Shown: positions 11,437 to 23,036 of the stretch, in pieces
Layout of the letters: each line of letters opens with the position of its first letter
How positions within the stretch are numbered: position 1 is the first letter of the stretch
Assembly: GCF_043641665.1 (NCBI RefSeq)
Contig: NC_092193.1
Coordinates: forward strand, 22,238,182-22,302,181
DNA from: Enoplosus armatus
Taxonomy: Eukaryota; Chordata; Actinopteri; Centrarchiformes; Enoplosidae
Direction: 5' to 3'
DNA: 64,000 nucleotides
Program-made: the position numbers and the translations under genes
The notes under the pieces: model-generated
The model's input: only the letters and a program-made list of their open reading frames with translations
What the model was told of the DNA's origin: nothing
Database searches by the model: none

Positions 11437-12061
11437 TGCTCGGTCTCAGGTCACCAGCGTTGAGAGCGTTGCAATGAAGCTTTCTGCCATGGGTGTCAAA
11501 GCACGGACAATAACAGCTACGGAGCATGCTCAGTGGCCTTTTGACTGACAGCCAGGAGCAGTGGGCCGTGTGTTTGTGTGGGTGAGGGGGATGGACGCTG
11601 AGCGGAAAGTGAAATAATGACTCTTGTGACTCCCGTTTTTTACTGCTCTCTGGGGTGAAGGTCTGACTTGATTACTGGCAAACGTTTAAAAGATGTTTGC
11701 TGCTCTCTGTTGTAGACGGATACCAGATGATGGTGGTTCGACCGACGGGTTTGAAAGCTTCACGAAAAGGTGTCTGTTTCGATGAGCTCACATTTTACAT
11801 GAAGTAAAAACTGAACACCTTTAAATCCTTAAATGTAATTTATAGTTGTTGCCTGGAGGCTGGATGGAACTTCTTCCCGTGGTTCTGCACTCAGACACCT
11901 GCTGCTCTGAAAGGACTCCACTCAAGTGTTAAAAGGCCTACTTATGGGTCTACTTGAACCAGTCTAAAAGCAATCAATCAATCAAGTTTGTCACAGGGAA
12001 ACAACTAGCCTTATTCTGGTAGCTCCTGGTGTAAATATCCTTTAGGCAGGGTAGAGCACCA

Positions 12062-13288
12062 ACTATTGTATGTTTGGCTGAACGGATCACCCTTCATGGG
12101 GCCTTGCGGTCCTGTTCGGTACGGTTTCTGTGCCAGGCAGTGATGTTCCCCGTCAGGATGCTCTCGATGGTGCAGGAGTAGAAATTCCTCAGTATTTGGG
12201 GGGATACCCGGAATTTCCTCAAGCTGAAGTGAAATGATCTCTGCCTTGCCTTTGTCACCACAGAGTCAGTGTGCAGCGCCAAGATCAGGCCCTCTGTGAT
12301 GTGGACACCAAGGTACTTGAAGCGGTCCACCCTCTCCGCAAGGACCCGTTGATAATAAGATGGGTGTGGTTCCTTCCCTGCTTCTTCCCAAAGTCCACTA
12401 CCAGCTCCTTGGTCTTGCTGACGTTCAGGAGGAGGTTCTTGTCCTGACACCAGCGGGTCAGGTCCTCTACCTCCTTCAGGTAGGCCTTGCCATTGTTATC
12501 TGTGATCAGGCCCACCACAACTGCGTCATCAGCAAACTTGATGATGGAGTTGAAAGTGGCTACGCAGTCACGTGTGTACAGGGAGTACAGCAGGGGGCTC
12601 AAAACGCAGCCCTGGGGTGGTCCGGTGGTAAGGATGAGGGTGAAAGAGGTGTGTTCCCGAGTCCTCGAGCTTTGTGACGAGCCTGGAGGGAACTATGGTG
12701 TTGAACCCTGAACTGTAGTCAATGAACAGCAACCTCACATAGCTCCCTTTCTCGTCCAGGCGAGTTAGGGTGGTGTGGAGGATGTCTGCTATGGACGGTA
12801 AGCAAACTGTAGTGGGTCCGGTGTGCTGGGTAGTGAGGAGCAGATGTAATCCTTGACCAGCCGTTAAAAGCACTTCATCACTACCGAGGTGAGTGCCAGC
12901 TGGCAGGACTGGTCTTGTTTTCTTGATCACCGGAATGGTGGTGGACTTGTGGGTCAGACTGAGCCAGGGACAGGTTGAATATCATTGTGAACACCGGCGC
13001 TAGTTGGTCAGCACATAGTTCGAGGACGCGCCCATTGATACCATCTGGTCCTGCTGCTTTCTTGAAAGCCCTCCTGACATCATGCTCAGAGAGGGTGATA
13101 GGTGTGAAAGGTGAGCCCACCCATCCATTAACCTCTGCTTCAGCTGTTTTTTGGAGGGGGGCCAACAGGAAATATGGGCAGAGAGAGGGGGTATGGCATG
13201 CAGCAAAGGTCACCGGGCGGAACCGAACCAGCGGTACTGCGGTTATGTGGCATGCGCTGTAACGACACGAGGGCCTCAAAGCGAGCAT
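12062..13288 (-). mobile_element. CR1/Rex1-like LINE, decayed reverse transcriptase
   Basis: Minus-strand frames together cover most of a non-LTR reverse transcriptase. In order they read SEHDVRRAFKKAAGPDGING and ADQLAPVFTMIFNLSL (RT start, 13090-12990), SYVRLLFIDYSSGFNTIVPS (motif A, about 12740), LSPLLYSLYTRDC then IKFADDAVVVGL (palm, catalytic FADD at about 12524-12538), SKTKELVVDFGKK, and FKYLGVHIT followed by LRNFYSCTIESILTG. The pieces sit in several frames, so the gene is broken, although the FADD box survives. No endonuclease domain is present, meaning the copy is 5' truncated. The LSPLLYSLY/IESILTG style fits the CR1/Rex1 group, and L2 is a less likely alternative. Confidence 0.9.
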
Positions 13289-14154
13289 GAAAGTTTTTTA
13301 GCTCACCCAGGGACAGGGAGAGGGGTGGGGGGGCGGGGGGGGTGGAGTAGTATTGACATTTCTGAATGTGGTGTCACTTTTGGACTCATGAGGGATGCCA
13401 CAAATTAACTGAACTCAACTGGGCGCCCTTTATACGTGAAGCACAGGTAATTCAGATGATGCTCACGATCATGAATCAGACCTTAAAATATGAGAGATTT
13501 ATTTACTGATTTTTTTTAGCCAAAATCTGATCAGGCATGTTGTCTGGCACATGTCAGGGTATTCAATACCTTCTCGTCAAACACCACTCAGTTTGCCGAC
13601 AGCAGCTAAAGCTAACCACATGTAATAAAGAGTAATCGATGCCAGTTAAGGTCAAACCTGGGTAATTTGGCACTGATGAGCAGCTGACACTGGAGGCTCC
13701 TTCTGCCCAACCAAAGTGCCTGAACTGACTGAGCGACTAAAGGAATCAATAGCAGACATATGGCTGCAGTGAGAGATGATTCTCTGCTCTATGGCAGCAG
13801 TGTAACCAGAGATGGGCAGACAGATGGACACTTCAGGGACTGACTGTCCAGAGGTGAAGCAGATGCTCCTCAACCAGAGGAAAAAGATGAGAGATGCTGC
13901 AGAGATGTTTTGGGTTTTTTTTTTTTTTAAACATCACAGGTTTAAAACCGTGATCATGGCCAAATGCCTGACGTGCTTTTTATTCATGGTTGTGAAGTCT
14001 GAACTGAAAGGCAATAGAGGAGGGGTCCCTCTCCCAGGATGGAAAGAATAGATAGATAGAGGATGTTAAGCAACTTCTGGTGTCACCAAACAAATAGGAC
14101 CTGAGCCACACGGCCTCCTATCCACCATGGAAACCTGGAAGAGATACAAGCCAA
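13289..14154. other. unassigned intergenic DNA
   Basis: No gene seen. A G-rich patch lies at 13321-13350 and a T run at 13915-13928. Nothing else is diagnostic. Confidence 0.5.
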
Positions 14155-14720
14155 TCAAAAATAAGCAATTAGCTGAAGTTTAAAGGCGAAAAGATGAGTT
14201 TTAAGGTTGGATTTAAAGGCCCCAACAGAGCCACACTGTCTGATGTCAACAGAGAGGTTATTCCAGTGGAAAGGGGGCACGATAGGAAAAGGCCCTGCAG
14301 CCAGCTGACTTCTTTTACATTTTATAGAGGCACTCCGTACACCCAAGCTTTTTAGCCCATTTACAGTTTTGTAAGTCATCAGAAACCCCTTAAAGTATGA
14401 CCTGACATGGATGGGGACGCCAATCAAGGCCAGCTAAAATTTGAGTTGTGTGGTCAAATTGTTTACGATTCTAGCTGCAGCAGCCTGAACCATCTGAAGA
14501 CTTGAAGTAGTCGCATGCGGCAGACCCGACAACAAAAACGCTGGATGAAACCAAGGCGTGCATTAGGATCTCTGCATCAGAGAAGACCTCATTTTAGCTA
14601 TGTTGCTAGGTGGAAAAAGGCTGATTGCGTTAATGTGCTGATCAAAAGATAGTTTAGGATCAAGTGCAACACCAAGATTCTTGGCTGTCAAACTGTCAAG
14701 AAATCCCACGGTGAGGCTCA
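14155..14720 (-). mobile_element. L2-like LINE, C-terminal RT remnant
   Basis: Minus-strand translation gives TAKNLGVALDPKLSFDQHIN and IAKMRSSLM, then after a frame break VRSYFKGFLMTYKTVNGLKS, a PPFHWNNLSVDIR block and GAFKSNLKTHLFAFKL. This is the C-terminal region of fish L2-type LINE proteins (NLGVxFDxxLSF..., LLxTYKxxxGLAP..., LWNxLPxxIR, FKSxLKTHLF). The catalytic core is missing and the frame is interrupted. It has no role for the host that I can see. Confidence 0.82.
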
Positions 14721-15696
14721 CTAAGGCTCTACATATGTAATACCATTTGAAAACAGATAATGGAGGGAATTTACATGCGGTGCCATAATGACAACATAAT
14801 GAGTCCTCATCTCGGCTTGAGGCCACCGATCTGTGACAGACCTGTCAAATGTTTAAGTTGCATTGTGGGTAATGCGGGTGCCAGGTTTCGACAAGGACGA
14901 AGGACGTGTGGATTAAAAAAAAAAAAAAAAAAGATGATGCCTCTAGTTCTGCTAGAATCGATGTTGAGCCTTTTTTTTTTTAACTGTCCAGCATGAGTCC
15001 GACAATGTTACGGGAGTGTAATGCTGAATTTGTGGAGTCCTCTCTTCAAGGCCCTGCACACCCACACAGGTGTTTTCAATTTCCCCCGGCCAATTAGACC
15101 TCTCACCTGTGTGGTTTTCACCACGGACGTGCAATGCCGTGTCAAAGTTCAAAGTCACTGGCACTGAAAGTTGTAGAGGGTTTGCAGAACCATCCAACAC
15201 CCTAGTATCCTAGTGTTTTACCCTCTAGTTTTCTTTACACGTGAACACTCGCTTTGGTTACTGAATGTATCAGCTGTCTCTGGAAGTAGACTTCTGAAGA
15301 AACACTAGTGAATGAAATTGTGAAAAGATAGCATTGTAGTTAGTTAACACTCATATAGCCATCACTGTGAGATTCGTGATTAAAGACAATTTTCTGCCTA
15401 AATATGAAAGCTAAGACCATGGCAGAACTGATTTTGAGTCTGAACCTCAAGTTCCCCTTAAACAGCTTATATGCAGATATCAGTGAAGACATTTCCAGAT
15501 AGCATCTTTAACAGTGTCCTCTGACTGAACTGACTCTAACTCAGTTAAATGTGGCGTAGAGCGACGGGCATACCGGAATCCCTACGGAACCTACAGGTTT
15601 ACGGGCAGTCTAACAACAACATAAAGCCACACATTTTATTCACATCAGTCCACAGAGGCCAGCTCCCAGTTTGTGCTGCTTTTAACCCTGAATTTG
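14721..15696. other. unassigned intergenic DNA
   Basis: No gene seen. A poly(A) run at about 14914-14931 and a poly(T) run at 14971-14981 lie about 40 bp apart in inverted sense. The phrase gttgcattgtgggtaatg near 14858 is frequent in fish repeats, but the element boundary is unclear. Confidence 0.4.
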
Positions 15697-15719
15697 CCCC
15701 CCCCCCCCCCCCCCCCCCC
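15697..15719. repeat. (C)23 homopolymer
   Basis: Twenty-three consecutive C residues, directly followed by a dispersed repeat fragment. Confidence 0.96.
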
Positions 15720-15724
15720 TTTTC

Positions 15725-16010
15725 TGTATAGTGCCACCAGAAGGTCAAAGTTTCCACTTATCCTGAATGAAATCTCAACAGCTTCGAGATGGATTGACAT
15801 TCACGGTTCCCGGAGAACGAATCCAACAAACTCTGGTGTGATCCCCTGACTTTTCCTCTCGCATCACCATAAGGTTGATGAAACATTTGTGGTTTCCAGT
15901 TGAAATATAAAAAAAATATATATATATATTGGATGGATTGCTATAAAATTCACAGTGGAAACCTGATCATAGCATAAAGTGACTCCCTTCTTTTTCCCGC
16001 TCCCAAGGAT
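15725..16010. repeat. dispersed teleost repeat, 'gatcccctgacttt' family, copy 1
   Basis: Contains gccaccagaaggtcaaagtt, gatcccctgacttttcctct, catcaccataaggttga and ggatggattgctataaaatt. These modules characterise an abundant fish interspersed repeat. Copies or parts of the same family are at 42690-43400 and 49075-49290. An AT microsatellite (about 15909-15930) interrupts this copy. No coding sequence. Confidence 0.6.
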
Positions 16011-16290
16011 GACCAGTGCCACGGCAGATGCATTTATTCATCAATCATGGTAGTTGACTGGGGATTAGCGTCTGGGAGTGCGCAGCCAAAACAATGAACA
16101 AAACAATCCATAACATTAACGACTACCTTACCTATCTTCAACAAAAGAAAATGCAGACATCTTACCTACCTCCTTACCCCTACAGCTACCAGGACAGTGT
16201 TGTGGAAGACCACGAAGACTTCTGAAACATGAAAAGGTAGTAAGAGGTCACAGGCCAGAAAGGTCGGGTTTAATCTGAACTGATCATATG

Positions 16291-16370
16291 AAAAAGTATA
16301 AAGTAGCATAACATGAAAACACAAGTGCAAGTAAAACACTTACATTACTTAGGTTACATTGAGTAAATGC
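16291..16370 (+). repeat. fragment of the 'aagtataaagtagcat' MITE family
   Basis: The text aaaaagtataaagtagcata, followed by a spaced series of aagt/taagt stutters, matches the inner end of the element copies at 40366-40866 and 41443-41560. No terminal sequence is preserved. Confidence 0.45.
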
Positions 16371-17120
16371 ATTTTTGTGTCATGTTTCATGTTCTTACAA
16401 TAAGGTACCGAACTTTGCCTGCCTCAAGTAAAGACTTTTTGCTTACAACCTTGCCTGTGTGTGATTCGTGCTCTTAGGGCCTCTTCCTCGCTGCACTCAA
16501 GTATTTCGCCTGTAAACAAACCCACGGAATGAATGCACTCCTCAGCAGCGAGTGACAAATATCTTCCGTTGCTTTCGTAGCAGCTAAAAAAGCCTCACAA
16601 AAAAATTCCATTTTAGATCAATTTAAATGAAGAATTTGGTGTAAACTTCTGAAATAGTGAAAGTCCAACCTTGGATTCCTCGTCACTAATGCTGATCTAA
16701 AGCATACCTCAGACTGGGCCTACACAAAGAGGGGAACCTCCAACACTGAAAGGACACCGGACTCTACATTATGAGCGGTGGAAAGGACTTTTAGGATTAT
16801 GGGCTGTGTGTTCATTTACATTCTGTTGTATCTCAGGTGACGGTGCATTCACTCACACCTCCCCAGCAGTGGCAAACAGTTCCGAGCTCGTCTCAAACAG
16901 CAGGTTAGCGGCCCGTTGTCAACGCAACAGTGATTGCATATATATATAGATATATATATTAGATTTGGCCGTTTGCCGCAGAGAGAGAAAAGAGCTAAAC
17001 GAGCAGATCGAGCGAAACAGAATTAGACAGACGAGGAGAAGAGGAAGTGAGCTGAACAGACAGACTCCAGGACAAGAAGGGTAAATTAAAGCGATGGCAG
17101 AGGCAGGTGTAGAGAGAGAC

Positions 17121-17125
<5 letters not shown>

Positions 17126-17172
<47 letters not shown>

Positions 17173-17179
17173 GGGGGGG
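17126..17179. repeat. compound (TG)15-(G)24 tract
   Basis: TG dinucleotides at 17126-17155 are followed directly by 24 G residues. Confidence 0.95.
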
Positions 17180-17340
17180 TTGCTGTATGACGTTTTGTGT
17201 CAGTTTGTACAGCACAGGCTTATGCTCACGACAACTCTTCTGTCTCTGTGTTTCACTGGGCTTGACAAAGCATGAAACCTGAAAAGACACGAGGTGGGAA
17301 TAAGAATTAATGGAGAGGCAGCAGCATTCATCATTAGGTC

Positions 17341-17342
<2 letters not shown>

Positions 17343-17389
<47 letters not shown>
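17343..17389. repeat. (TG)n microsatellite
   Basis: About 20 TG units with one extra G near the right end. Confidence 0.95.
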
Positions 17390-17391
<2 letters not shown>

Positions 17392-17399
17392 TTTATTGG

Positions 17400-18230
17400 A
17401 GGTACCTCCATTCTCTTTGCATCATCGTGACCATCTGTTCTACCAGGTGATTAACCTGGCAGCTGTGTGAACACGGTTGCCGCTGATGGCACAACCGGCT
17501 ATAAAAAAAATTTAAAAAGCTGCTACGTTCGGACATTGAATCGACCCGCACTTAAGGGTTCAGGCTGTTTCTTGGATTCCTGGGAAGAACAGCCGTGTCA
17601 GTCTGTCGATCTAAAATTTTAGACGGACTGAACTTTTGATGGCTACTGAATGGAGTCTTACAATAAGGACAGCTCCAAACACTGAGATCCTCGCAACCTC
17701 ACCGGCTTCCAGCATGCTGCCGAGTTACCATGACAATTCCGTACGTGTAACCCTTCTTGTTACGCTGCGAAAGCCAGACATCAACAAGCAGTAATTCACT
17801 TTATTTAACTCGTGACGTTAGAGCTAGTTCACAGAGGCTTGAACTAGTCCCCGAATTGTCGGTCAAGCCTACTTATACCCGGTGGACCCGGTTGATCCTC
17901 TAGGTCTCAGTCTCAAACGACAGGCCATGCTTTGCACTTAACTGCGCGATCAGCTCAGAGGATCAACTCGCCGCGGATTCTGGACCGCAGATCAATGATC
18001 TGTTTTGGAAGCGTGATATTCCCGCTTGCGCTCCTGGGCACACATACCTCGGCGTCGCGGGCGAGATTCCCCCCCCCCCCCCCCCGACTCTGGATCGATC
18101 TCGGCCTTCCCTCTCCTCCGTCTGTAAGGGCCGAGAACCGCTTCGCCTTTGTGGACAACCCTCTCCTCTCCTGTCTGAATACAGAGCTAATGTCAAGGCA
18201 CTCCTGTTCATTCCATTACAGTGTCTGGCA
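17400..18230. other. unassigned intergenic DNA
   Basis: No gene recognised. A 17-base C run is at 18069-18085. The 17740-18180 stretch has several CpGs and short open frames, but no domain and no splice or promoter arrangement I would trust. Confidence 0.4.
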
Positions 18231-18320
18231 CAGTGGTTCCCAACCTGGGGGTCCCGAGCACCGTCACGGGTCGCCAAAGCTCCACAGGGGGTCGTGGAGC
18301 CCTCTTTCTAAGGGTGTAGA
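18231..18320 (+). mobile_element. hAT-like MITE, 5' end (same family as 56976-59074)
   Basis: Starts CAGTGGTTCCCAACCTGGGG and continues with gggtcgccaaagctcca and gagccctctt. It is nearly the same as the left end of the complete element at 56976. The 8 bp to its left, gtctggca, are not repeated after any nearby right end, so this copy appears truncated. Confidence 0.75.
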
Positions 18321-18370
18321 ATTGTTATAATATAAATGATCACGTTGTAACGTGTTAAAATTAGAACATA

Positions 18371-18450
18371 CACGGTGGCGCACTGTTGCACGGGAGGTAG
18401 AGCAGGGTAGAGCGGGTTGGGGGGTTCGATCCCTAGGTAGGTGGTTTGGC
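18371..18450 (+). mobile_element. tRNA-derived SINE head
   Basis: Plus-strand tRNA-like head: ggtggcgcactgttgcac, then cgggaggtagagcagggtag and the B box GGTTCGATCCC at 18423-18433. The gggaggtagagcagggtag and gggttgggg blocks are also found, inverted, at 29433-29460. The SINE body is missing. Confidence 0.62.
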
Positions 18451-19559
18451 ATACAACCAAGACTAACCCTAACCAAGAAGCTTTACCCACCAAATAGTAG
18501 GTATTGTAGTGAAATCAAATGAAAAACCTTTTACAGCGAACATTTAGCATCGTTACATTTCCTACTAAACATATTAGCAGATGCAAATGACTTGAATATG
18601 AGTGTCATTTGGAGAAGACAGGGTTTGTGTCCACTGTTAGTGGGCACTTTATCCGCTCGGATGTTAGACCCGAGTGTGCACGGCAGAGAATGGCAGTGTT
18701 TTTGTACAGGATCTGATGTCAGGCGGGGTTAATTGTGGTTCCATTCTTGTCTCGGCCAAGAGCAGGGAGAGTCAAGGCTGAACCACTGGTCAAGATTAAT
18801 CAAAAGAAGCCAGGTTCACACCCATACAATACTGCGTGTTTGGTATATTTAAAAGCACGGCCACGTGCAAAGGTCGAGTGCAGAAATGTATTTGGCCACT
18901 GTTCACTGAAAGCCGCGTCCAACACTTTTTTTTTAAACCCACTGGAATATCTCAAAAATGGAGGGTCACCCAACCAAAGACCCTTTTATATTAGTTTTTG
19001 GAAAGCTGATACTTTGGAGATACATGGTTTTCATCGGACAATGACCATTTTCATGTGTACCTGTTTAAATAGTATAGCATAAAGACTGGAGGCAGGGGCA
19101 ACTCAAAGTTTGCCTGGTTCGCCAAAGTTCCAGTAATTCATTTGCTGGCATCAAAGAACTGCAGCTCCCACAAATTTGTATTTGCGCTGCAGCAGGTCAG
19201 TGTGACTGTATAATATCCACCGTCACTTTTCTTTCCAACTTTTGTTTCCTATTGTGATCCTTTGCTGTCCAAAAACCTAAGCATAGCAAGGTCAAGGATA
19301 ACTACAAAGGTCGCAGACTTGGAAGGGAGGGGCTGACAGTGGAACCACCACTGTTCTGGGGGAAAGGACCTGGGCGGAGGGCCTAAGATCCGACGTGCCA
19401 TAGCCGGAAAAGCACAGGTGTAATCAATAACTAAGTCAGTTCAGCCAGCTCCAGGTTCTTGGTGTTGTACATGCTGGCTCACTTTAATGGCAACTGGGGC
19501 AAACAGGGACATCGTTAAGGTCATTAGTAGCACCTGTGCTGGTCTTGCTATGAAATGTC
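18451..19559. other. unassigned intergenic DNA
   Basis: No gene or clear element seen. Confidence 0.5.
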
Positions 19560-20100
19560 AAAGTGCCCCCATCAGTTCCAACGAATACCATCAGTTAAGA
19601 TGAAGGCGAGTTTTAAGAAGAGATTTGAAAGAGGACATAAGATTGCCTGCCTAAGATCCATAGTTAGGGAGTCCTACAGGAGCCCAGACAGCAAAGGCCT
19701 GCACCTCTAGAGACAAGTCGAGATTTTGGAACCATCAGTAGGGCCCTGCCAAAGGAACTCAAGCAGCGATCAGGTTCATTGAGAGTCAGCAGATCAGGAG
19801 CCTGTGACCATTCAAGCCTTCAAAAACCAAGCAGTAAAATCTTAAATGATGGTATGGTATGGTAAATAAGAGGGGACCCAGAATGAACCCCTGGGGGACC
19901 CCGTGAAAGAGAGGAGCATGAGAGGCGGAGGCGTCTCTAAGCATAACAGAGAAGGACAGACAGACAGGAGGGGAACCGGGTCAGTGCCGCGTCACTGACG
20001 GCAACATAGATTTTCGGTTGACGGTTGATTAAGACGTCGTGCTCCACTCTGTCAAAGGCTGAGCTGAGGTCAAGAGCTGTGTAGAGAGTGGAAACCAGAT
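19560..20100. repeat. dispersed teleost repeat with 'aacccctgggggacccc' phrase
   Basis: Phrases aacccctgggggaccccgtg (near 19888) and ctgtcaaaggctgagctgag followed by gtc (near 20050) belong to a fish interspersed repeat that I recognise only by these phrases. Superfamily and boundaries are not visible. Confidence 0.35.
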
Positions 20101-20221
20101 TAATTTAACCTGAACAATTAATGTACAGGTTAAACAAATAGACATATAACCTAGATATTTTGTGTTGTAAGTTAATTGTTGAACTTTTAGACTGAGCCAG
20201 GCTAGCTAAGCACTTCCTTAC

Positions 20222-20408
20222 ATTGTGACATCACAACCTTACGGAAGTCCCGACGACTCGTTTAAAAGGCACAGCGTCTGAATACGGGCTGTGTTTCATT
20301 TCTCCGTGGACTGAGCGTTTTGATGCTTTCACAGTATTTATACAGCACCCAGACCTGCTTTATAATCAAACAAGACATGGACGTCTCACTCTCTACAATA
20401 TGGGACCT
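20222..20408 (-). mobile_element. half of a TTAA-flanked MITE
   Basis: Ends in tacaatatgggacct followed by TTAA (20409-20412). In reverse orientation it matches the left half of the complete element at 42847-43149, with shared blocks for the TIR aggtcccatattgta, ataaagcaggtctgggtgct and the gtgacatcacaaccttac region. The other end is absent. Confidence 0.7.
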
Positions 20409-20409
20409 T

Positions 20410-21059
20410 TAACCCTATCAGACCCCAGGAAGACTCTCAGAAAGAAAACAAACAAGCGTGAATCTCCTTCCTGTGTAGAGACAAAGACATTTTTTTTCCC
20501 CTCAGTCTGCCCAATTTGTATCACACGAAACAGAGGACAGTCTGTCCCCAGGCTGGATGACCACACGCATAAAAGCCCCGTGTTTCAGTGAATTAACTTT
20601 AACTTGTCCTGAGCCAATTAAATGGACAGGGGCAGCAGCTGGCGCAACGGCAGGGAGGCGAGGACCTCGGCGCCCCCCAGCCAGCGGTTAAAGCTCGCCC
20701 ACCTGAGCTGCACGGCGTCAGCTCGCAGGCATGTTTTTGCCCCTGCCCCCCAAAATAATCAACCTACCGATCAGCATGCTGGCCCACGCTGGGTTAAGGT
20801 ACGCTGTATGAAGACGGCGTACCGTCGTGTTCCTGCTCGCTCCCATTTATCCGAACCTTCACAGAGAGCCGCGGAACAGACTTCTCGCGCCTTTTCACGG
20901 CACGTCATTCTCCTTATTTTTAGCTTCTTTTCACGGGGGGAATCAAAGGCAAAAGTCACTGCGGATGGTGTTTTGCAGCAGCTGGCGCTTCAGATTCCAC
21001 ACCTTAAGCTTCACCATAGTTATCAAACAGCCTGGGTTCACTGTCGCATTCAGTAACTC
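20410..21059. other. unassigned intergenic DNA
   Basis: No gene recognised. Open frames in 20620-21050 have no domain. Confidence 0.45.
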
Positions 21060-21700
21060 CGACAGCATCGCAGAAATCTTGGTGTCACTTTTTGATCAAA
21101 CCTGTTAAATCAGTGGTTCAATGCTGCTTTTGTTGCCTCCAAAACATTTCTAGGATTAGACCATTTCTCTCTGGAAACTGTCACCCGCGCCTTTGTAACT
21201 AGTCGATTAGACTACTGCAGTTCCCTGCTCTCTGGCATCAGTAAAAAAAAAAGAAAATCCCTCTCCCGCATTCCAAAACCTCTGCTGCCAGGATTGGGAC
21301 TCGCTGGGACTAGCTGACGTGAGCATGCTGCGCCGATCCTGGCCTCCTCGCGTTGGCTACCAGTTGCTTTTAGAATTGATTTTGAGACATTACTGACCAC
21401 TTACAAAGCCCTGAGAGGCCTCGCCACGAGTTATTTGTCAGGTCTTTTATTGCCTTATATTCCCAGCCCCCATCGCTCCTGGTCCCGATCGATTCACAGA
21501 GGTGATAAAGGCTTGATTTTAATCACGGTGTACGACCGACACACCATTTGAGTTCATTCTACTGTCTTTGCGTTTTATAATGGGCTCATTTTCTCTTTGT
21601 GTTTTGACATGTTTTGTTTTCATGGCAAAGCGCTTTTTAACTGTCTTCTGAAAGGCGCCATTTAAATGAAGTTTATTATTTATATCACTATTATAGTGGA
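21060..21700 (+). mobile_element. L2-like LINE 3' region with 3' end
   Basis: Translation over frame breaks gives RNLGVTF near 21075, then LETVTRAFVTSRLDYCSSLL (21170-21230) and text equivalent to LTTYKALRGLA...PSYLS (21395-21440). This is the standard L2 C-terminal order. The end near 21640-21690 reads gcaaagcgctttttaactgt, then gaaaggcgccatttaaatga and agtttattatt, the typical L2 3' tail. It contains an A run at 21243-21252 and is non-functional. Confidence 0.8.
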
Positions 21701-22344
21701 AGTGTGAAATTCTGTGATTTAGCGGCACTGGACTCACCTCCTCGGTCTAGCTCGTCTAGCAGCAACTGTAGCTGTCCCAGCGGGCGATGCTTTATTTTAC
21801 ATAACTTCCACATAATGTCCTAATCATATCCAAATAAATAACGATGTATTTTGGTACCAATTGTGGTATTATTGTGGTTTTCTATTTAAAACAGTTCTAC
21901 AGAATCTACCTTTTTAAAAAAACAACATGTGTGACTGGCTTCTGTAATATTTCTGGATGTCCTCAATGGCAGCTACAGCCCTGAAGGTGTTTACTGTCAT
22001 TAACCTGTATTTGTGTGGACAGAGTTGAGTTCAGCTGGACAGTTTTGGGGGGATTTTTTTGCCACCAAAGGAGAGTTAAAATGTTCCAGCTTAATCTCGG
22101 TATATTAGATATTCTCCTTCAAGACCTTTCACCTTGCATTGTTTGTCGGGACATCAAATGGCACATCGATTTCATAACCCATCAAGTCAGAACAGTCAAA
22201 ACAGGGAGCGACCCGGGTGGCAGAGCCGGGGAGAAGGATCATCAGGCACGCTGAATAATTAGATAACGCTGATTAAATGTACTGCCTTTTGCCTGAGGCA
22301 TGCCGGGACGTGCTCCAGACCCCTGGGAGCCCTGAGCAGGATAA
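21701..22344. other. unassigned intergenic DNA
   Basis: No gene or repeat family recognised. Confidence 0.5.
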
Positions 22345-22351
22345 GCAGTAT

Positions 22352-22380
22352 TAAAAAAAAAAGAAAAAAAAAAAAAAAAA
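22352..22380. repeat. poly(A)-rich tract
   Basis: Two A runs separated by one G, about 28 bases in all. Confidence 0.9.
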
Positions 22381-22383
22381 CCC

Positions 22384-22520
22384 AGAAAGATGATTGAATT
22401 AATAAGTTTAAATTAAGCAAATTAAATGAGTAATTAAAGAGGATGCAGTATGCAGAGCAGCAATCAGAACACTGAGCGATATGCATGTGAATGATCAAAT
22501 CTGAAAGCCTCCGTCTGTTG
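22384..22520. promoter_or_regulatory. candidate conserved non-coding element, homeodomain-site rich
   Basis: An AT-rich, non-repetitive stretch has at least five TAAT/ATTA cores in about 60 bp (aattaataag, aaattaagc, aattaaatgag, taattaaag). An octamer-like atatgcatg and gaatgatcaaat follow. This composition is common in vertebrate developmental enhancers. Conservation cannot be judged from one sequence. Confidence 0.25.
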
Positions 22521-23036
22521 TGGTGGCAGCGTTTCATTCCGGATAACCTTCTTTTTTTCTTTTTTTTTTCCAGAAAATAATTTCTCATTTCATCAACCTT
22601 GAAAACATAATTGAGTCCTTGAGGCAGTGAACCAGGAGTCCATTCGGAGATTTGGGGCGAGTGCTGTTTACCAATTTCCTCTCTGAGTGGGTGTCCTGTA
22701 CTTTCCGTATTTCAATAACGGCGGTGTATGCTGGGGCTGTTCATAACATTTGTGCTCCTTTCCCCACAACTTTTTTAAAACGTGAAAGCTGCATTTCTTT
22801 TCAGTGCTGCTCGGCACGATTAAAATATCCACCTAAATGGGGGGGGGGAGAAAAAAACAACAAAGTATGATAGAGAGAGGCCGCCCTCAGTGCGAGCCAA
22901 ACACTGAGAACCAACCTTGAAAAGTTCCGTTTTTGTTCTGGCGGAAAAACAAAAAGTACATTTTGAGGAAATGATTCCTCCTGCACGTTGTGTGAGAGAA
23001 ACATCTTGTAGGACCATAAAGACCGCGTAACTGGAT

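Larger units (their letters stand above)
8821..12061. other. unassigned intergenic DNA rich in simple repeats
   Basis: No gene recognised. It holds (TG)n running into (G)29 at 9576-9616, (C)25 at 10113-10137, (TC)n(AC)n at about 10708-10740, (GA)n at 10915-10937 and a (TG)n tract at 11396-11434. A short (caat)n run lies near 11972-11985. Confidence 0.6.

Noticed and set aside
18371..18450. A functional tRNA gene.
   Set aside because: Only a B box and a loose head are present and no cloverleaf can be drawn. It fits a SINE head.
18779..18800. gaaccactg as the right end of the hAT fragment at 18231.
   Set aside because: Only nine bases match and the following gtcaagat is not a copy of the left flank gtctggca.
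20622..21056. Plus-strand frame of 144 codons.
   Set aside because: No domain, an uneven composition, and its end runs into an L2 fragment.
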